The notes under the pieces: generated by a model | The model's input: only the letters and a program-made list of their open reading frames with translations | What the model was told of the DNA's origin: nothing | Databases searched by the model: none | Made by a program: the position numbers and the translations under genes | Shown: positions 17,573 through 29,129 of the stretch, piece by piece | Numbering within the stretch: the stretch's first letter is position 1 | Layout: every line of letters starts with the position of its first letter | Origin: Lachnospiraceae bacterium | Lineage (GTDB): Bacteria; Bacillota_A; Clostridia; Lachnospirales; Lachnospiraceae | NCBI GenBank assembly: GCA_900764695.1 | Contig: CAAFOY010000097.1 | Coordinates: forward strand, 1-64,000 | Reading direction: 5' to 3' | DNA: 64,000 nucleotides

Positions 17573-18364
17573 ATGGATACAAAGATTGTATTTTTTGACA
17601 TTGACGGTACAATTTACAGCTATGAAAAGGGGATTCCAAAAGATACGGCAAAGGCCATTGAGCTTTTGAAGGCTAATGGGCACATACCGGTTATTTGCAC
17701 AGGAAGAACAAAATGCATGATTTACCCTGATTTTATAAACTTAGGATTTGATAACATAATTGCAGGTGCAGGAACTTACTGCGAGATAAATGGAAAAGAA
17801 CTTTACTATAAGAAGCTTGAGGATGCTGAAGCAAGAAGAGTTATTGACGGTTTCCTTGAATATGGATTTTTTCCATTGGCAGAAGGAAAAGAATATATTT
17901 ATGTTGGAACTGACACTTCTAATCTTATTCATGCAAAAGTACAGTTTATGGACGTACATTATGAGAAAATTCCTAATTCAATTAAAACAGTAGAAGAAAA
18001 ACATATTGAAATTTCCAAGGTAACCGGTGGCTTTCAGAATGATAGTGATATGAAAACTATTAGTGAAAAGTTTAAGAATGACTATTCGATTATTAACCAT
18101 AACAATATACTTCTTGAATTTATTCCAAAGGGATACAATAAAGCAGTTGGAATTGACAGACTTATTAAAGAAATAGGCATTCCAAAAGAGGACACATATG
18201 CCTTCGGCGATAGCTTTAATGACATTGATATGCTTAACTATGTTGAATACGGTTGCTTAATGGGCAATGGTGATAAGGAACTTAAAAATAAAGTAGAATA
18301 CAAAACAGACAGATTTGATGAAGGTGGAATTTATAACGGCTTAAAGAAGTTTGAGTTAATTTAG
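17573..18364 (+). CDS. Cof-type HAD-IIB phosphatase
   Basis: Haloacid dehalogenase superfamily hydrolase of 263 residues. Motif I DIDGTIY (nucleophile Asp about 9) lies near the N-terminus, a type IIB cap fills the middle, and motif IV AFGDSFNDIDML with the upstream Lys lies in the C-terminal third. Cof proteins dephosphorylate sugar phosphates, FMN or pyridoxal phosphate, and the substrate cannot be read from sequence. ATG 17573 follows AAAGGA. The glycosylase gene starts 26 nt later, so they may be co-transcribed. Confidence 0.88.
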   Translation: MDTKIVFFDIDGTIYSYEKGIPKDTAKAIELLKANGHIPVICTGRTKCMIYPDFINLGFDNIIAGAGTYCEINGKELYYKKLEDAEARRVIDGFLEYGFFPLAEGKEYIYVGTDTSNLIHAKVQFMDVHYEKIPNSIKTVEEKHIEISKVTGGFQNDSDMKTISEKFKNDYSIINHNNILLEFIPKGYNKAVGIDRLIKEIGIPKEDTYAFGDSFNDIDMLNYVEYGCLMGNGDKELKNKVEYKTDRFDEGGIYNGLKKFELI

Positions 18365-18390
18365 AAAAGAAATGGTAAACGAAAAAAATA

Positions 18391-19311
18391 ATGGATAATA
18401 TATTTGGAGAAAAAAGCAGACAAAATTTTAGAATAGAAATAGAAAACAAAAATACAATTATAAAAGAGATTACAGATTTTGACTTGGAGCAGACTTTAGA
18501 ATGTGGCCAGTGCTTTAGATTTTACAAGCAGGATGAAGAAGATTATGTTGTGGTTGCTTTTAATAAGTTGCTTCATATTAAACAAAATGGTAATCAATTA
18601 ATTTTTTTAAATACTGAAAAGCCTGATGTGGAAAACATATGGATTCCATATTTTGACCTTGAAAGAGATTATAATGAAATTAAATCTTTCCTTTTAAAAA
18701 AAGATAGTAAATTAGAAGAAGCTATTAAGGAAAAGTGGGGAATACGTATTCTTAATCAGGAATTTTGCGAGACATTAATATCTTTTATTATTTCCCAAAA
18801 TAAACAAATACCACATATTAAGCAGTTGGTTAGAAGAATAAGTGAGGAATACGGTGAGTATTTAGGAGAAGTAAACGGTGAGAGATATTATTCTTTTCCT
18901 AATGTGAAAACTCTTGGAACAATAACTGAGGAAGCTTTTAGAGAGATGAAAACAGGGTTCAGGGCACCATATCTTTACGATGCGGCACAGAAACTTGCAA
19001 CAGGTGTGATTTCCGTGGAAACATTAAAAGGATTAAATGAAAATGAAACCAGAGATGAACTAATTAGCATAAAGGGCGTAGGCGAAAAAGTGGCCAACTG
19101 TGTAATGTTGTTTTCTTTAGGCTTTCGAGAAGCATTCCCAGTAGATGTTTGGATAAAGAGAATAATGGAAAGCGTTTATTTTAATGGAGAGGATACACCG
19201 AAAGACCAAATTCAGCTTTTTGCAAAAGAACAGTATGGAGAATATGGCGGTTATGCACAGCAATACCTCTTTTGTTTTGGAAGAGAAAACAAGGTTGGAG
19301 CGAAGAAATAA
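18391..19311 (+). CDS. ogg: 8-oxoguanine DNA glycosylase/AP lyase (OGG1 type)
   Basis: Base-excision repair enzyme of 306 residues. The N-terminal OGG domain has LECGQCFRF. The helix-hairpin-helix GxD region is ISIKGVGEKVANCVMLF, where the K of EKVANC is the expected Schiff-base lysine, followed by FPVDVWIKR with the catalytic Asp. This pattern is OGG1/AlkA-like and favours oxidised guanine removal. It follows the HAD gene closely; the link is probably transcriptional, not functional. Confidence 0.88.
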   Translation: MDNIFGEKSRQNFRIEIENKNTIIKEITDFDLEQTLECGQCFRFYKQDEEDYVVVAFNKLLHIKQNGNQLIFLNTEKPDVENIWIPYFDLERDYNEIKSFLLKKDSKLEEAIKEKWGIRILNQEFCETLISFIISQNKQIPHIKQLVRRISEEYGEYLGEVNGERYYSFPNVKTLGTITEEAFREMKTGFRAPYLYDAAQKLATGVISVETLKGLNENETRDELISIKGVGEKVANCVMLFSLGFREAFPVDVWIKRIMESVYFNGEDTPKDQIQLFAKEQYGEYGGYAQQYLFCFGRENKVGAKK

Positions 19312-19397
19312 TTATCAAAAAATATAATCAGCAACAGAATAATTTATAAAGCTTTGATGACAAAATATTAAATAATTGTAAAAAATCAGATTTACTA

Positions 19398-19425
19398 TTG
19401 CATTAATTCCAAAAAGTGTTAATAT
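19398..19425 (+). promoter_or_regulatory. Sigma-A promoter of groESL
   Basis: TTGCAT (19398-19403), 16 nt, TAATAT (19420-19425) with an extended TGT just before the -10. Confidence 0.65.
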
Positions 19426-19438
19426 AGTTCATAGTTGA

Positions 19439-19465
19439 TTGGCACTCAAAGAAGATGAGTGCTAA
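19439..19465 (+). promoter_or_regulatory. CIRCE element (HrcA operator)
   Basis: TTGGCACTC-N9-GAGTGCTAA, one base off the perfect CIRCE inverted repeat TTAGCACTC-N9-GAGTGCTAA. It sits just downstream of the promoter, as expected for HrcA repression of groESL. Confidence 0.95.
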
Positions 19466-19500
19466 CAAAGAAATGAGACAGAATAGATGGAGGTTTTAAA

Positions 19501-19788
19501 ATGAAATTAGTACCATTAGCAGACAGAGTAGTATTAAAGCAGAGCACTCCTGAAGAAAAAACAAAGTCAGGAATAATTTTAACAAGTCAGACACAGGAAA
19601 AACCACAACAGGCAGAAGTTGTTGCAGTAGGTCCAGGTGGAGTAATTGATGGAAAAGAAGTAACAATGACAGTTAAGGTTGGAGATAAGGTTATCTTTTC
19701 AAAATATGCAGGAAATGAAGTTAAGCTAGACGAAGAAGAATTTATTATTGTAAAACAGTCTGACATTCTTGCTGTTGTTGAAGACTAA
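19501..19788 (+). CDS. groES: Co-chaperonin GroES
   Basis: Heptameric lid of the GroEL folding chamber. The 95 residues start MKLVPLADRVVLK and include the mobile loop (KTKSGIILTSQTQEKPQQ) and the C-terminal VKQSDILAVVE typical of the family. A strong GGAGG precedes the ATG. It is the first gene of the CIRCE-controlled heat-shock operon with groEL. Confidence 0.98.
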   Translation: MKLVPLADRVVLKQSTPEEKTKSGIILTSQTQEKPQQAEVVAVGPGGVIDGKEVTMTVKVGDKVIFSKYAGNEVKLDEEEFIIVKQSDILAVVED

Positions 19789-19831
19789 TAAAGGGTTAAA
19801 GCCCTAAATTATATAACCAGTTTGGAGGTAA

Positions 19832-21457
<1,626 letters not shown>

Positions 21458-21480
21458 TATATATTCTGATAATTTATTTA

Positions 21481-21519
21481 AAGGTCTACAGAATGAAATC
21501 TGTAGGCCTTTATTTTTTT
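21481..21519 (+). terminator. Terminator of the groESL operon
   Basis: AAGGTCTACAGA pairs with TCTGTAGGCCTT around ATGAAA, followed by a run of T. The remaining AT-rich stretch to 21777 holds a possible -10 (TATACT, 21714-21719), but nothing else clear. Confidence 0.9.
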
Positions 21520-21777
21520 GAATAACTGGAATTCTGAAAGACCTATTATCTAAAAAAGTGAAAAAAATCTAATTTAATCAAATATTTATAAAATATGGAC
21601 AAAAAATATATTAATATACCAATTTAATGGTAAAAATAGCCAAAAACTATTGCCTAATATTGTACATTTAGTTTAAAAACATTTTTTTACCCTTAATTAT
21701 TTGGAATAGGGTTTATACTATGGTAAACTAATTGAAACGATTTAAATTATTTTATGGGAATGAAAAAGGAGAAAATA

Positions 21778-24357
21778 ATGAAAGGATTAAAAGATTTTAA
21801 AAAGAAATTTTTGGTTGTAACATTAGTGACAGCAGTTACTTTTTCAGGTATAAATCTGCCGGTTACAACAGTTAATGCGGCAACTGCTGTAGCTCCAAGT
21901 GTATTATCTTTTGTAGAACAGGATGATAGTACATGCACAATCAAGTGGAGTAGTGTTCAGGGAGCAACTTATAATGTTTACAAGGCTAAAAGCCGTTATG
22001 CAACATATAACAAGGTTGCTACAGTAGACACTAACTCATACACTGACACAGTATATGGTGGTGAATATTATAAGGTTACATCTGTAGTTAATGGTACAGA
22101 ATCTTCTATGTCGCTTGCAACATCATATGAAATTGAAACATTTGGTTATAATACTAATATTTTTGAACCAACAGATAACAATTCAGAAATTCAAAGTTAC
22201 ATAAACAATGTTTATAAGACAACAGAATCAGGTCAGTTTGGTAGTGACAGATATGCATTTCTTTTTGCACCTGGAACATATTCTGACAGCTTAAATGTTG
22301 AAATTGGATTTTATACTCAGGTTGCAGGACTTGGATTAACTCCAACAGAAACAACAGTTGGAAATATTCGTTCTAAGGCTGAATGGATGAAAGGAAGAAA
22401 GTATGATGGTGCTGTAAACTATAATGCGTTATGTAACTTCTGGCGTTCAGTAGAAAACTTAACAACAACATCTAAGTCTACAATTTGGGCTGTTTCTCAG
22501 GCAACATCAATGAGAAGAATGAATATAAAAGGAAATTTATATTTACATCAGGATGGAGGTTATGCCAGCGGTGGTTTCCTTGCAGATACAAAGGTGGCAG
22601 GAACAGTTTCAGGTGGTTCACAGCAACAGTGGCTTACAAGAAACTCTGAAATGAGTAATTTTGAAGGTGTTGTTTGGAACAATGTTTTAGTTGGGTGTGG
22701 CAGCAACGTTAAAGGAGTGGAAAAAGGCTGGCCATATGCAGCTAACACAGTAGTAGAAAAAACTCCTGAAGAAGTAGAAAAGCCATTCCTTACAGTAAAT
22801 GACGGTGAATACAGTGTTTTTGTTCCTAAAGTAAAAAACAATACAGTAGGTGTTTCATGGTCAGGGGATAAGGTTGACGGTGAGTTTATTGATTTAGATA
22901 AATTTTATGTTGCAAAACCTGGCGATAGTGTTGCAAAGATTAATAGTCAGCTTAATGCAGGAAAGAATTTAATCTTAACACCTGGTATCTATTCATTAGA
23001 TGCACCTATTGAAATCAAAAATGAAGACACAATAGTTTTAGGACTTGGATATGCAACATTAAAGCCAACAAATGGCAATGAATGTATGAAAGTTGCTGAT
23101 GTTGGTGGCGTTTCTATTGCAGGTGTTTTGTTTGATGCCGGACAGGTTAATTCATCAACACTTTTAACTGTTGGTACAGCAGGAAATAAGACAAGCCACA
23201 AGGATAATCCTATTACTCTTTGCGATACATTCTATAGAGTAGGTGGAGCAGATGAAACTCCGGGTAAGGCAACAACTTGCGTCATAATTAATAGTAGTGA
23301 TGTAATTGGAGACAACTTCTGGGTATGGAGAGCAGACCACGGTAAAGGTGTAGGATGGACAAAGAATACAGCAGATCACGGTGTAATTATTAACGGTGAT
23401 AATGTTACAACATACGGTTTAATGGTTGAACATTTCCAGAAATACCAGACAATGTGGAATGGTAACGGTGGAAAATGTTATATGTATCAGAGCGAACTTC
23501 CGTACGATATTCCTAATCAGAGTTCATGGAATGCATCTGGAAGTTATGGATATACAGACTATAAGGTTGCCGATAATGTAACAAGTTATGAAGGATATGG
23601 AATAGGCATTTACTCATGTTATCAGGCAGGAACATGTTTCCTTAAGTCAGCAATTGAATGTCCTGACACACCAAATGTTAAGTTTACAAATGTATGTACA
23701 TATAGTTTGAGTGGAAATGGTGGCATAGATTATGCCATTAATAACAGTGGTTACGCTGTTATGGCAAACGGTGAAATGTGTAAAGTAATGTCATACAACA
23801 ATGGCAATGCAGCACAGGACAAGACATATGAAAATGCCAGAAAATATATTTGGGGTACAACAGTTGACATTAAAGGAAAAACAGATTTATTCTCAGATAC
23901 ATTTAAAGCAACATATACAGGTAATAACATTACCCCTAAGGTAACAGTAAAATATAAAAACATTACTTTAAGAGAAGGCATTGACTATAAAGTTGTTTAC
24001 AAGAACAACAAAAAAATCGGCACAGCAAAGATTTATGTAATTGGTCTTAATAATTTTAAAGACAGCAATACATATAAGATGAAAATTATTCCGGCTAAGA
24101 CAAAGATAACAAAGAAGAAAGCTACAAAGAAAAAAATCACTTTAAAACTTAAAAAAGTTAAAGGTGCAACAGGCTATCAGGTTATGTATTCTCTTAAAAA
24201 GAACTTTAAGGGCAAGAAAAAAATTAACACAAAGAAGAGAACTGTTGTTATTAAGAGAAAGAAATCAGGTAAGTATTATGTAAAGGTTAGAGCTTACAAA
24301 AAAATTGGTAAGAAATATGTATATGGAAATTATACAAAGAGAATAACAATTAAATAA
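21778..24357 (+). CDS. Secreted beta-helix protein, GH55-like, with FN3 and Ig-like domains
   Basis: Start at ATG 21778, 6 nt after AAGGAG, giving 859 residues; an upstream in-frame ATG at 21754 lacks a site. There is a signal peptide (about 1-35, cut near VNA), an FN3-like domain (about 38-118), then a large catalytic region with two right-handed beta-helix-like halves (RYAFLFAPGTY, YTQVAGLG; later NLILTPGIYSL, IVLGLGYATLKP), as in GH55-type glycoside hydrolases. The motif GGSQQQWLTRNS also occurs in actinobacterial secreted homologues often annotated as coagulation factor 5/8 or adenylyl cyclase. The C-terminus is an MBG/Ig-like domain and a very Lys-rich FN3-like domain, probably for wall retention. 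The substrate is unknown. Confidence 0.75.
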   Translation: MKGLKDFKKKFLVVTLVTAVTFSGINLPVTTVNAATAVAPSVLSFVEQDDSTCTIKWSSVQGATYNVYKAKSRYATYNKVATVDTNSYTDTVYGGEYYKVTSVVNGTESSMSLATSYEIETFGYNTNIFEPTDNNSEIQSYINNVYKTTESGQFGSDRYAFLFAPGTYSDSLNVEIGFYTQVAGLGLTPTETTVGNIRSKAEWMKGRKYDGAVNYNALCNFWRSVENLTTTSKSTIWAVSQATSMRRMNIKGNLYLHQDGGYASGGFLADTKVAGTVSGGSQQQWLTRNSEMSNFEGVVWNNVLVGCGSNVKGVEKGWPYAANTVVEKTPEEVEKPFLTVNDGEYSVFVPKVKNNTVGVSWSGDKVDGEFIDLDKFYVAKPGDSVAKINSQLNAGKNLILTPGIYSLDAPIEIKNEDTIVLGLGYATLKPTNGNECMKVADVGGVSIAGVLFDAGQVNSSTLLTVGTAGNKTSHKDNPITLCDTFYRVGGADETPGKATTCVIINSSDVIGDNFWVWRADHGKGVGWTKNTADHGVIINGDNVTTYGLMVEHFQKYQTMWNGNGGKCYMYQSELPYDIPNQSSWNASGSYGYTDYKVADNVTSYEGYGIGIYSCYQAGTCFLKSAIECPDTPNVKFTNVCTYSLSGNGGIDYAINNSGYAVMANGEMCKVMSYNNGNAAQDKTYENARKYIWGTTVDIKGKTDLFSDTFKATYTGNNITPKVTVKYKNITLREGIDYKVVYKNNKKIGTAKIYVIGLNNFKDSNTYKMKIIPAKTKITKKKATKKKITLKLKKVKGATGYQVMYSLKKNFKGKKKINTKKRTVVIKRKKSGKYYVKVRAYKKIGKKYVYGNYTKRITIK

Positions 24358-24394
24358 AGAAGCTGTCAAAAAGTTTTCAAGTTGATTTTTTAAG

Positions 24395-24439
24395 AAAAGG
24401 ACTATTTACGTATTAAGATTATGCAAATAGTCCTTTTTG
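24395..24439 (+). terminator. Rho-independent terminator
   Basis: AAAAGGACTATTT pairs with AAATAGTCCTTTT, followed by T residues. Confidence 0.88.
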
Positions 24440-24510
24440 TATGGCAATAGGACTTTTTCTATGATAAAATAACCTGTAGCTTTACATAATGATTAGCTTT
24501 GGAGAATAAA

Positions 24511-26535
24511 ATGGATTTAAATAATTTGAAAGGTATTGGAGAGAAAACTGAAAAATTATTTTATAAGGCAGGTATTGAAAAGGTTAATGACCTTTTAAGA
24601 TACTATCCAAGATATTATGATGTTTTTGAAGAGCCTGTTTTAATAAGAGATTTGGAATGTGACAGAACTCAGGCAATTAAGGGAACTGTCGTAAGAGAAG
24701 TTTCTGTTAAACGTGTGCGAAATCTTCAGGTTGTTACAGGGTATCTTAGAGATGAAAGAGGGGACGCCATTAAGGCCACATGGTTTAACTCACCTTATTT
24801 AAAAGGAAAGCTTACAATTGGAAGTACTTTTATTTTTAGAGGATTTGTAAAAGAAAACTATAGCAACTTTTCTATTGAGCAACCTAAAATTTTTGGCATT
24901 GCAGAGTACAATAAGAAAAAAGGTGAAATGCAACCTGTATATCCATTAGTTTCAGGGTTAACAAATAATATGGTTCAAAAAGCTGTTAAACAGGCGCTTA
25001 AACTAGTTGAAACAGAAGAATTTCTTCCAGAGAAAATCAGGAATAAATATGGCTTGGAGGGTTTACAGCAGGCAATAGAGCATATTCATTATCCTACAGA
25101 CAAAAATCAGTTATACAGTGCAAGAAAAAGACTGATTTTTGATGAGTTCTTTATGTTTATTTATAACATTCGTAATTTAAAGGATAAAAATACCGAAATT
25201 CATAACCGGCATATATTGGAGGAACCAAAAGAAGTTAAAACTTTAATAAATGATCTTCCATATGAACTTACAAATGCGCAAAAACGTACCTGGGAAGAGA
25301 TTAAAAGAGATATATCTTCAACTAAGGTTATGAACCGATTGATACAGGGAGATGTAGGTTCAGGAAAAACAATTATAGCTTTTTTTGCATTAATAACTGC
25401 TGCATTAAATAATGGTCAGGGGGCGATGATGGCTCCAACTGAAGTTCTTGCAAGACAGCACTATGATAACCTTATAGAATTGATTAAGGAACATAACATT
25501 AATGTGAATCCGGTAGTTCTTGTAGGATCAATGTCAGCAAAAGAAAAAAGAGAAGCTTATAAAGTTATCGAATCAGGAGATGCAGATATAATAATTGGAA
25601 CTCATGCCTTAATTCAGGAAAAAGTTAATTACAATAATTTGACAATGGTTGTTACAGACGAACAGCACAGGTTTGGTGTAAGACAAAGAGAAGCCATTTC
25701 TGAAAAAGGTGAACATCCACACATTATGGTAATGAGTGCAACTCCAATTCCAAGAACATTAGCAATAATAATGTATGGTGATTTGGATATTTCCGTAATT
25801 GATGAACTTCCGGCTAACAGACTTCCTATAGCTAACTGTGTTGTTGGAACAGATTACAGACCTAACGCATATGATTTTATGACTAAGCAGATAGCAAAGG
25901 GCCGACAGGTTTATGTTATCTGTCCTACTGTTGAATATAGTGAAGCTGTTGAAGGTGAGAATGTTATTGAATATGCAGAAAAATTAAAAAGAATAATGCC
26001 TGTATCAGTAAACATTGAATTCCTTCACGGAAGAATGAAACCGGCAGAAAAAAATGAGATCATGGATAGATTTGCCAATAATCAGATTCAAATACTTGTT
26101 TCTACAACGGTAGTTGAAGTAGGGGTTAATGTGCCTAATGCAACCGTAATGATGGTGGAAAATGCTGAACGATTCGGTCTTGCCCAACTTCATCAGCTTA
26201 GAGGACGTGTAGGTCGAGGAAAATATCAGTCTTACTGCATTTTTATTAATGGTTCAGGAAAGAAAGAAGCATTAGAAAGACTAAATATTCTTTGCAAGTC
26301 AAATGATGGCTTCTTAATAGCCAATGAGGACTTAAAATTGCGAGGCCCCGGAGACTTCTTCGGTGTAAGACAAAGTGGTGATTTTGAGTTTAGACTAGGA
26401 GATATAATGAACGATGCAAATATATTAAAGCAGGCATCAGAGGCTGTCGAATTAATTTTAAATGAAGAGGTTGAAATTTCTGACAAACAGCGTAAAATAA
26501 TCATAGAATATGAAAACGATTCTATCAATATATAA
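24511..26535 (+). CDS. recG: ATP-dependent DNA helicase RecG
   Basis: Branch-migration helicase that remodels stalled replication forks and Holliday junctions. The 674 residues have an N-terminal wedge/OB domain (about 50-150), Walker A GDVGSGKT, the DEQH box variant in VTDEQHRFG, MSATPIPRT (motif III), and the RGRVGRG motif VI with the C-terminal TRG-like region. The start is ATG 24511 after GGAG; a TTG 12 nt upstream lies within the ribosome binding site. It heads a recG-ddl-murF cluster. Confidence 0.96.
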   Translation: MDLNNLKGIGEKTEKLFYKAGIEKVNDLLRYYPRYYDVFEEPVLIRDLECDRTQAIKGTVVREVSVKRVRNLQVVTGYLRDERGDAIKATWFNSPYLKGKLTIGSTFIFRGFVKENYSNFSIEQPKIFGIAEYNKKKGEMQPVYPLVSGLTNNMVQKAVKQALKLVETEEFLPEKIRNKYGLEGLQQAIEHIHYPTDKNQLYSARKRLIFDEFFMFIYNIRNLKDKNTEIHNRHILEEPKEVKTLINDLPYELTNAQKRTWEEIKRDISSTKVMNRLIQGDVGSGKTIIAFFALITAALNNGQGAMMAPTEVLARQHYDNLIELIKEHNINVNPVVLVGSMSAKEKREAYKVIESGDADIIIGTHALIQEKVNYNNLTMVVTDEQHRFGVRQREAISEKGEHPHIMVMSATPIPRTLAIIMYGDLDISVIDELPANRLPIANCVVGTDYRPNAYDFMTKQIAKGRQVYVICPTVEYSEAVEGENVIEYAEKLKRIMPVSVNIEFLHGRMKPAEKNEIMDRFANNQIQILVSTTVVEVGVNVPNATVMMVENAERFGLAQLHQLRGRVGRGKYQSYCIFINGSGKKEALERLNILCKSNDGFLIANEDLKLRGPGDFFGVRQSGDFEFRLGDIMNDANILKQASEAVELILNEEVEISDKQRKIIIEYENDSINI

Positions 26536-26575
26536 AATATTTGGTGTTACATAAAGTAACGGAATGGAGTTTAAA

Positions 26576-27595
26576 ATGAATATAGTAGTTCTTTGTGGTG
26601 GAAACAGCACAGAAAGAGAAGTATCAATTAATTCAGGATCAATGGTTTGTGAAGCTTTAAGAAAGAAGAATCATAATGCTATTCTGATGGATGTATACTT
26701 TGGACTTGAAGATATAGATATTTTTGAAAAATCAGCTAGCGAATATGATGTTGAAAGTGTAAAGAAGAACATTCAGTCATTATCAGATAAGGTTAACGAA
26801 GACAGAAGAAGTTTCTTTGGTAATAATGTTATTGAAATTTGTCAGAAAGCTGATATTGTTTTTATGGCTCTTCACGGAAAGAATGGTGAAGACGGAAAGT
26901 GTCAGGCAGCCTTTGATTTATATGGTATTAAATATACAGGTTCAGGCCATCTTGCAAGTGCAATAGGAATGGACAAAGGCGTTACAAAACAGATTTTTAT
27001 GTCAAAAGGTGTTCCAACAGCTAAGAGTGTGTGGATTAAAAAAGGCGAAAGCACAGACCTTAAAGACTATGGAATGAAAGTTCCTGTTGTAGTTAAAGCA
27101 TGTAATGGTGGTTCAAGCGTTGGCGTTGTTCTTGTTCACCAAGAAAGTGAATATGAAGATGCAGTAAAAACCTGTTTTGAATTAGATAATCAGATCCTTG
27201 TGGAAGACTTTATTAAAGGCAGAGAGTTTTCCATTGGTGTTATTAATAAAAAAGCCCTTCCTGTAGTTGAAATTATTCCAAGAGATGGATGGTATGATTA
27301 CAAGAATAAATATAACGGAGCTACAGAAGAAGTCTGTCCTGCCAATCTTAATGATGAATTAACAAAGAAGATTCAAAAGGTAGCTGAGGATGCATGTAAT
27401 GCTATTGGCTGTGAACCTTATGCAAGAGCAGATGTTATGATGGATGCTGATGGCAATATGTTCTGTCTTGAAGTTAATACCTTGCCGGGAATGACAGCAA
27501 CATCACTTGTACCACAGGAAGCAAAGGCAGTAGGTATGGATTTTCCTACATTGTGTGATTATCTTGTAGAGTTATCATTAAAAAAGAATAACTAA
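26576..27595 (+). CDS. ddl: D-alanine--D-alanine ligase
   Basis: ATP-grasp enzyme that joins two D-alanines for peptidoglycan precursors. ATG 26576 is chosen because ATGGAG at 26564 is the ribosome binding site with a decoy ATG. The 339 residues have LCGGNSTEREVSINSG at the N-terminus, ALHGKNGEDGKCQ, VKACNGGSSVGV (ATP loop) and the metal-binding EVNTLPGMT near the C-terminus. The dipeptide is the substrate of the next gene product, MurF. Confidence 0.96.
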   Translation: MNIVVLCGGNSTEREVSINSGSMVCEALRKKNHNAILMDVYFGLEDIDIFEKSASEYDVESVKKNIQSLSDKVNEDRRSFFGNNVIEICQKADIVFMALHGKNGEDGKCQAAFDLYGIKYTGSGHLASAIGMDKGVTKQIFMSKGVPTAKSVWIKKGESTDLKDYGMKVPVVVKACNGGSSVGVVLVHQESEYEDAVKTCFELDNQILVEDFIKGREFSIGVINKKALPVVEIIPRDGWYDYKNKYNGATEEVCPANLNDELTKKIQKVAEDACNAIGCEPYARADVMMDADGNMFCLEVNTLPGMTATSLVPQEAKAVGMDFPTLCDYLVELSLKKNN

Positions 27596-27643
27596 AATAT
27601 TTTAATTAAACAATTTTGAACTAAAAATAAGGAATATACTTTT

Positions 27644-29002
27644 ATGAAAAATATGACTTTGGAAAACATTGCGAAAGCCTGCAATGGTATTTATGTTGGA
27701 GATGAAGATTTAAAATCAAAAGAAATAACAGGTGTGGAAAAAGATAGCCGACTTATTGAAGACGGTTATTTGTATCTTCCTTTTGTGGGAGCAAGAGTGG
27801 ATGGTCACGATTTTATACCACAGGTTTTTGATAAAGGGGCTTTGTGTACTTTATCAGAAAAGGATTTGGATAATCCTAAGGGACCTTATATTAAGGTAGA
27901 ATCAGTTGCAACAGCCCTTAAAGATATTGCTGAATTCTATAGAAAACAACTTAGCTGTAAGATTATCGGAATAACAGGAAGTGTTGGAAAAACAAGCACA
28001 AAAGAGATTATTGCGTCTGTTTTGGAAGAAAAATTTAAAGTTTTAAAAACTGAGGGCAATTACAATAATGAAATTGGTGAGCCTCTTACAATTTTAAAAA
28101 TAAGAGATGAACATGAAGTTGCTGTTATAGAAATGGGCATTAGTGATTTTGAGGAAATGCACAGATTAGCTAAAGTTTCAAGACCTGATGTTTGTGTAAT
28201 TACCAATATTGGAACATGTCATCTTGAAAACTTAGGAGATAGAGATGGTGTATTTAAGGCAAAGACAGAAATGTTTGATTATGCATCTAAAGATTGCTTT
28301 GTTGTACTTAATGGTGATGACGATAAGTTATCTAATGTAAAGGAAGTTAATGGACATGCTCCTGTATTTTTTGGAATTGACACGGACAGAGATGTTATGG
28401 CAATAAAATACGAAAGTCTTGGTATCCGGGGAACAAAGGTTAAAATTAAATATTTTGATAAGGAATTGGATACAGTAATCCCTATTCCGGGCTATCATAT
28501 GATTTATAATGCAATGGCCGCAGTTTGCATTGGCTCTCATTTTGGAATGACTTTAGATGAAATAGATTCAGGAATCAGAAATCTTAAAGCAATTGGTGGT
28601 AGAAATAATATTTTTACAACAAATGGAATAACTGTAATAGATGATTGTTATAATGCAAATCCAATGTCAATGAAAGCTTCAATTAATGTTTTATCACAGG
28701 CTAATGGCAGAAAAGTTGCTATTTTAGGTGATATGTTTGAATTAGGCGAAAACTCAAAAGAATTACATAAAGAAGTTGGACAGGCTGCTGTTGGAAAAGT
28801 AGACATACTTGTATGTATTGGAAATCTTTCAAAAGACATTGCAGAAGCGGCAATAGAAGGCGGATGTAATACATTGTATTTTCCTAATAAAGCAGATTTC
28901 GAGGAAAATCTTTCTGCATACATTAAAAAAGGAGATACTGTTTTAATTAAAGCTTCCAATGGTATGAAGTTTAAAACAATAGTTGAAAAATTAAAAGGTT
29001 AA
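27644..29002 (+). CDS. murF: UDP-N-acetylmuramoyl-tripeptide--D-alanyl-D-alanine ligase
   Basis: Adds D-Ala-D-Ala to the UDP-MurNAc-tripeptide. The 452 residues have an N-terminal uridine-binding domain, the P-loop ITGSVGKTSTKE (about 111-122), TEGNYNNEIG, EMGISDFEEM and the C-terminal Mur ligase domain (DDCYNANPMS, GDMFELGE). It follows ddl by 48 nt and ends in a strong terminator. Confidence 0.96.
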   Translation: MKNMTLENIAKACNGIYVGDEDLKSKEITGVEKDSRLIEDGYLYLPFVGARVDGHDFIPQVFDKGALCTLSEKDLDNPKGPYIKVESVATALKDIAEFYRKQLSCKIIGITGSVGKTSTKEIIASVLEEKFKVLKTEGNYNNEIGEPLTILKIRDEHEVAVIEMGISDFEEMHRLAKVSRPDVCVITNIGTCHLENLGDRDGVFKAKTEMFDYASKDCFVVLNGDDDKLSNVKEVNGHAPVFFGIDTDRDVMAIKYESLGIRGTKVKIKYFDKELDTVIPIPGYHMIYNAMAAVCIGSHFGMTLDEIDSGIRNLKAIGGRNNIFTTNGITVIDDCYNANPMSMKASINVLSQANGRKVAILGDMFELGENSKELHKEVGQAAVGKVDILVCIGNLSKDIAEAAIEGGCNTLYFPNKADFEENLSAYIKKGDTVLIKASNGMKFKTIVEKLKG

Positions 29003-29031
29003 TTATAGACAAGAGATTAGACATAAAGTTA

Positions 29032-29064
29032 GGGGCTGTCGCAAAAGCGGCGGCCCCTTTATTT
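29032..29064 (+). terminator. Terminator after murF
   Basis: GGGGCTGTCGC and GCGGCGGCCCC form a GC-rich stem around AAAA, followed by TTTATTT. Confidence 0.85.
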
Positions 29065-29102
29065 ACTTAATAAGAAATCCTTTTGGAATTTCTATTAAGT
29101 AA
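29063..29102. other. Second hairpin between murF and the SASP gene
   Basis: TTACTTAATAAGAAATCC and GGAATTTCTATTAAGTAA form a long stem with small bulges around TTTT. It is likely part of a two-way termination zone for the convergent genes. Confidence 0.5.
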
Positions 29103-29129
29103 AAATCCTATTAAATAATTAAATTATGA

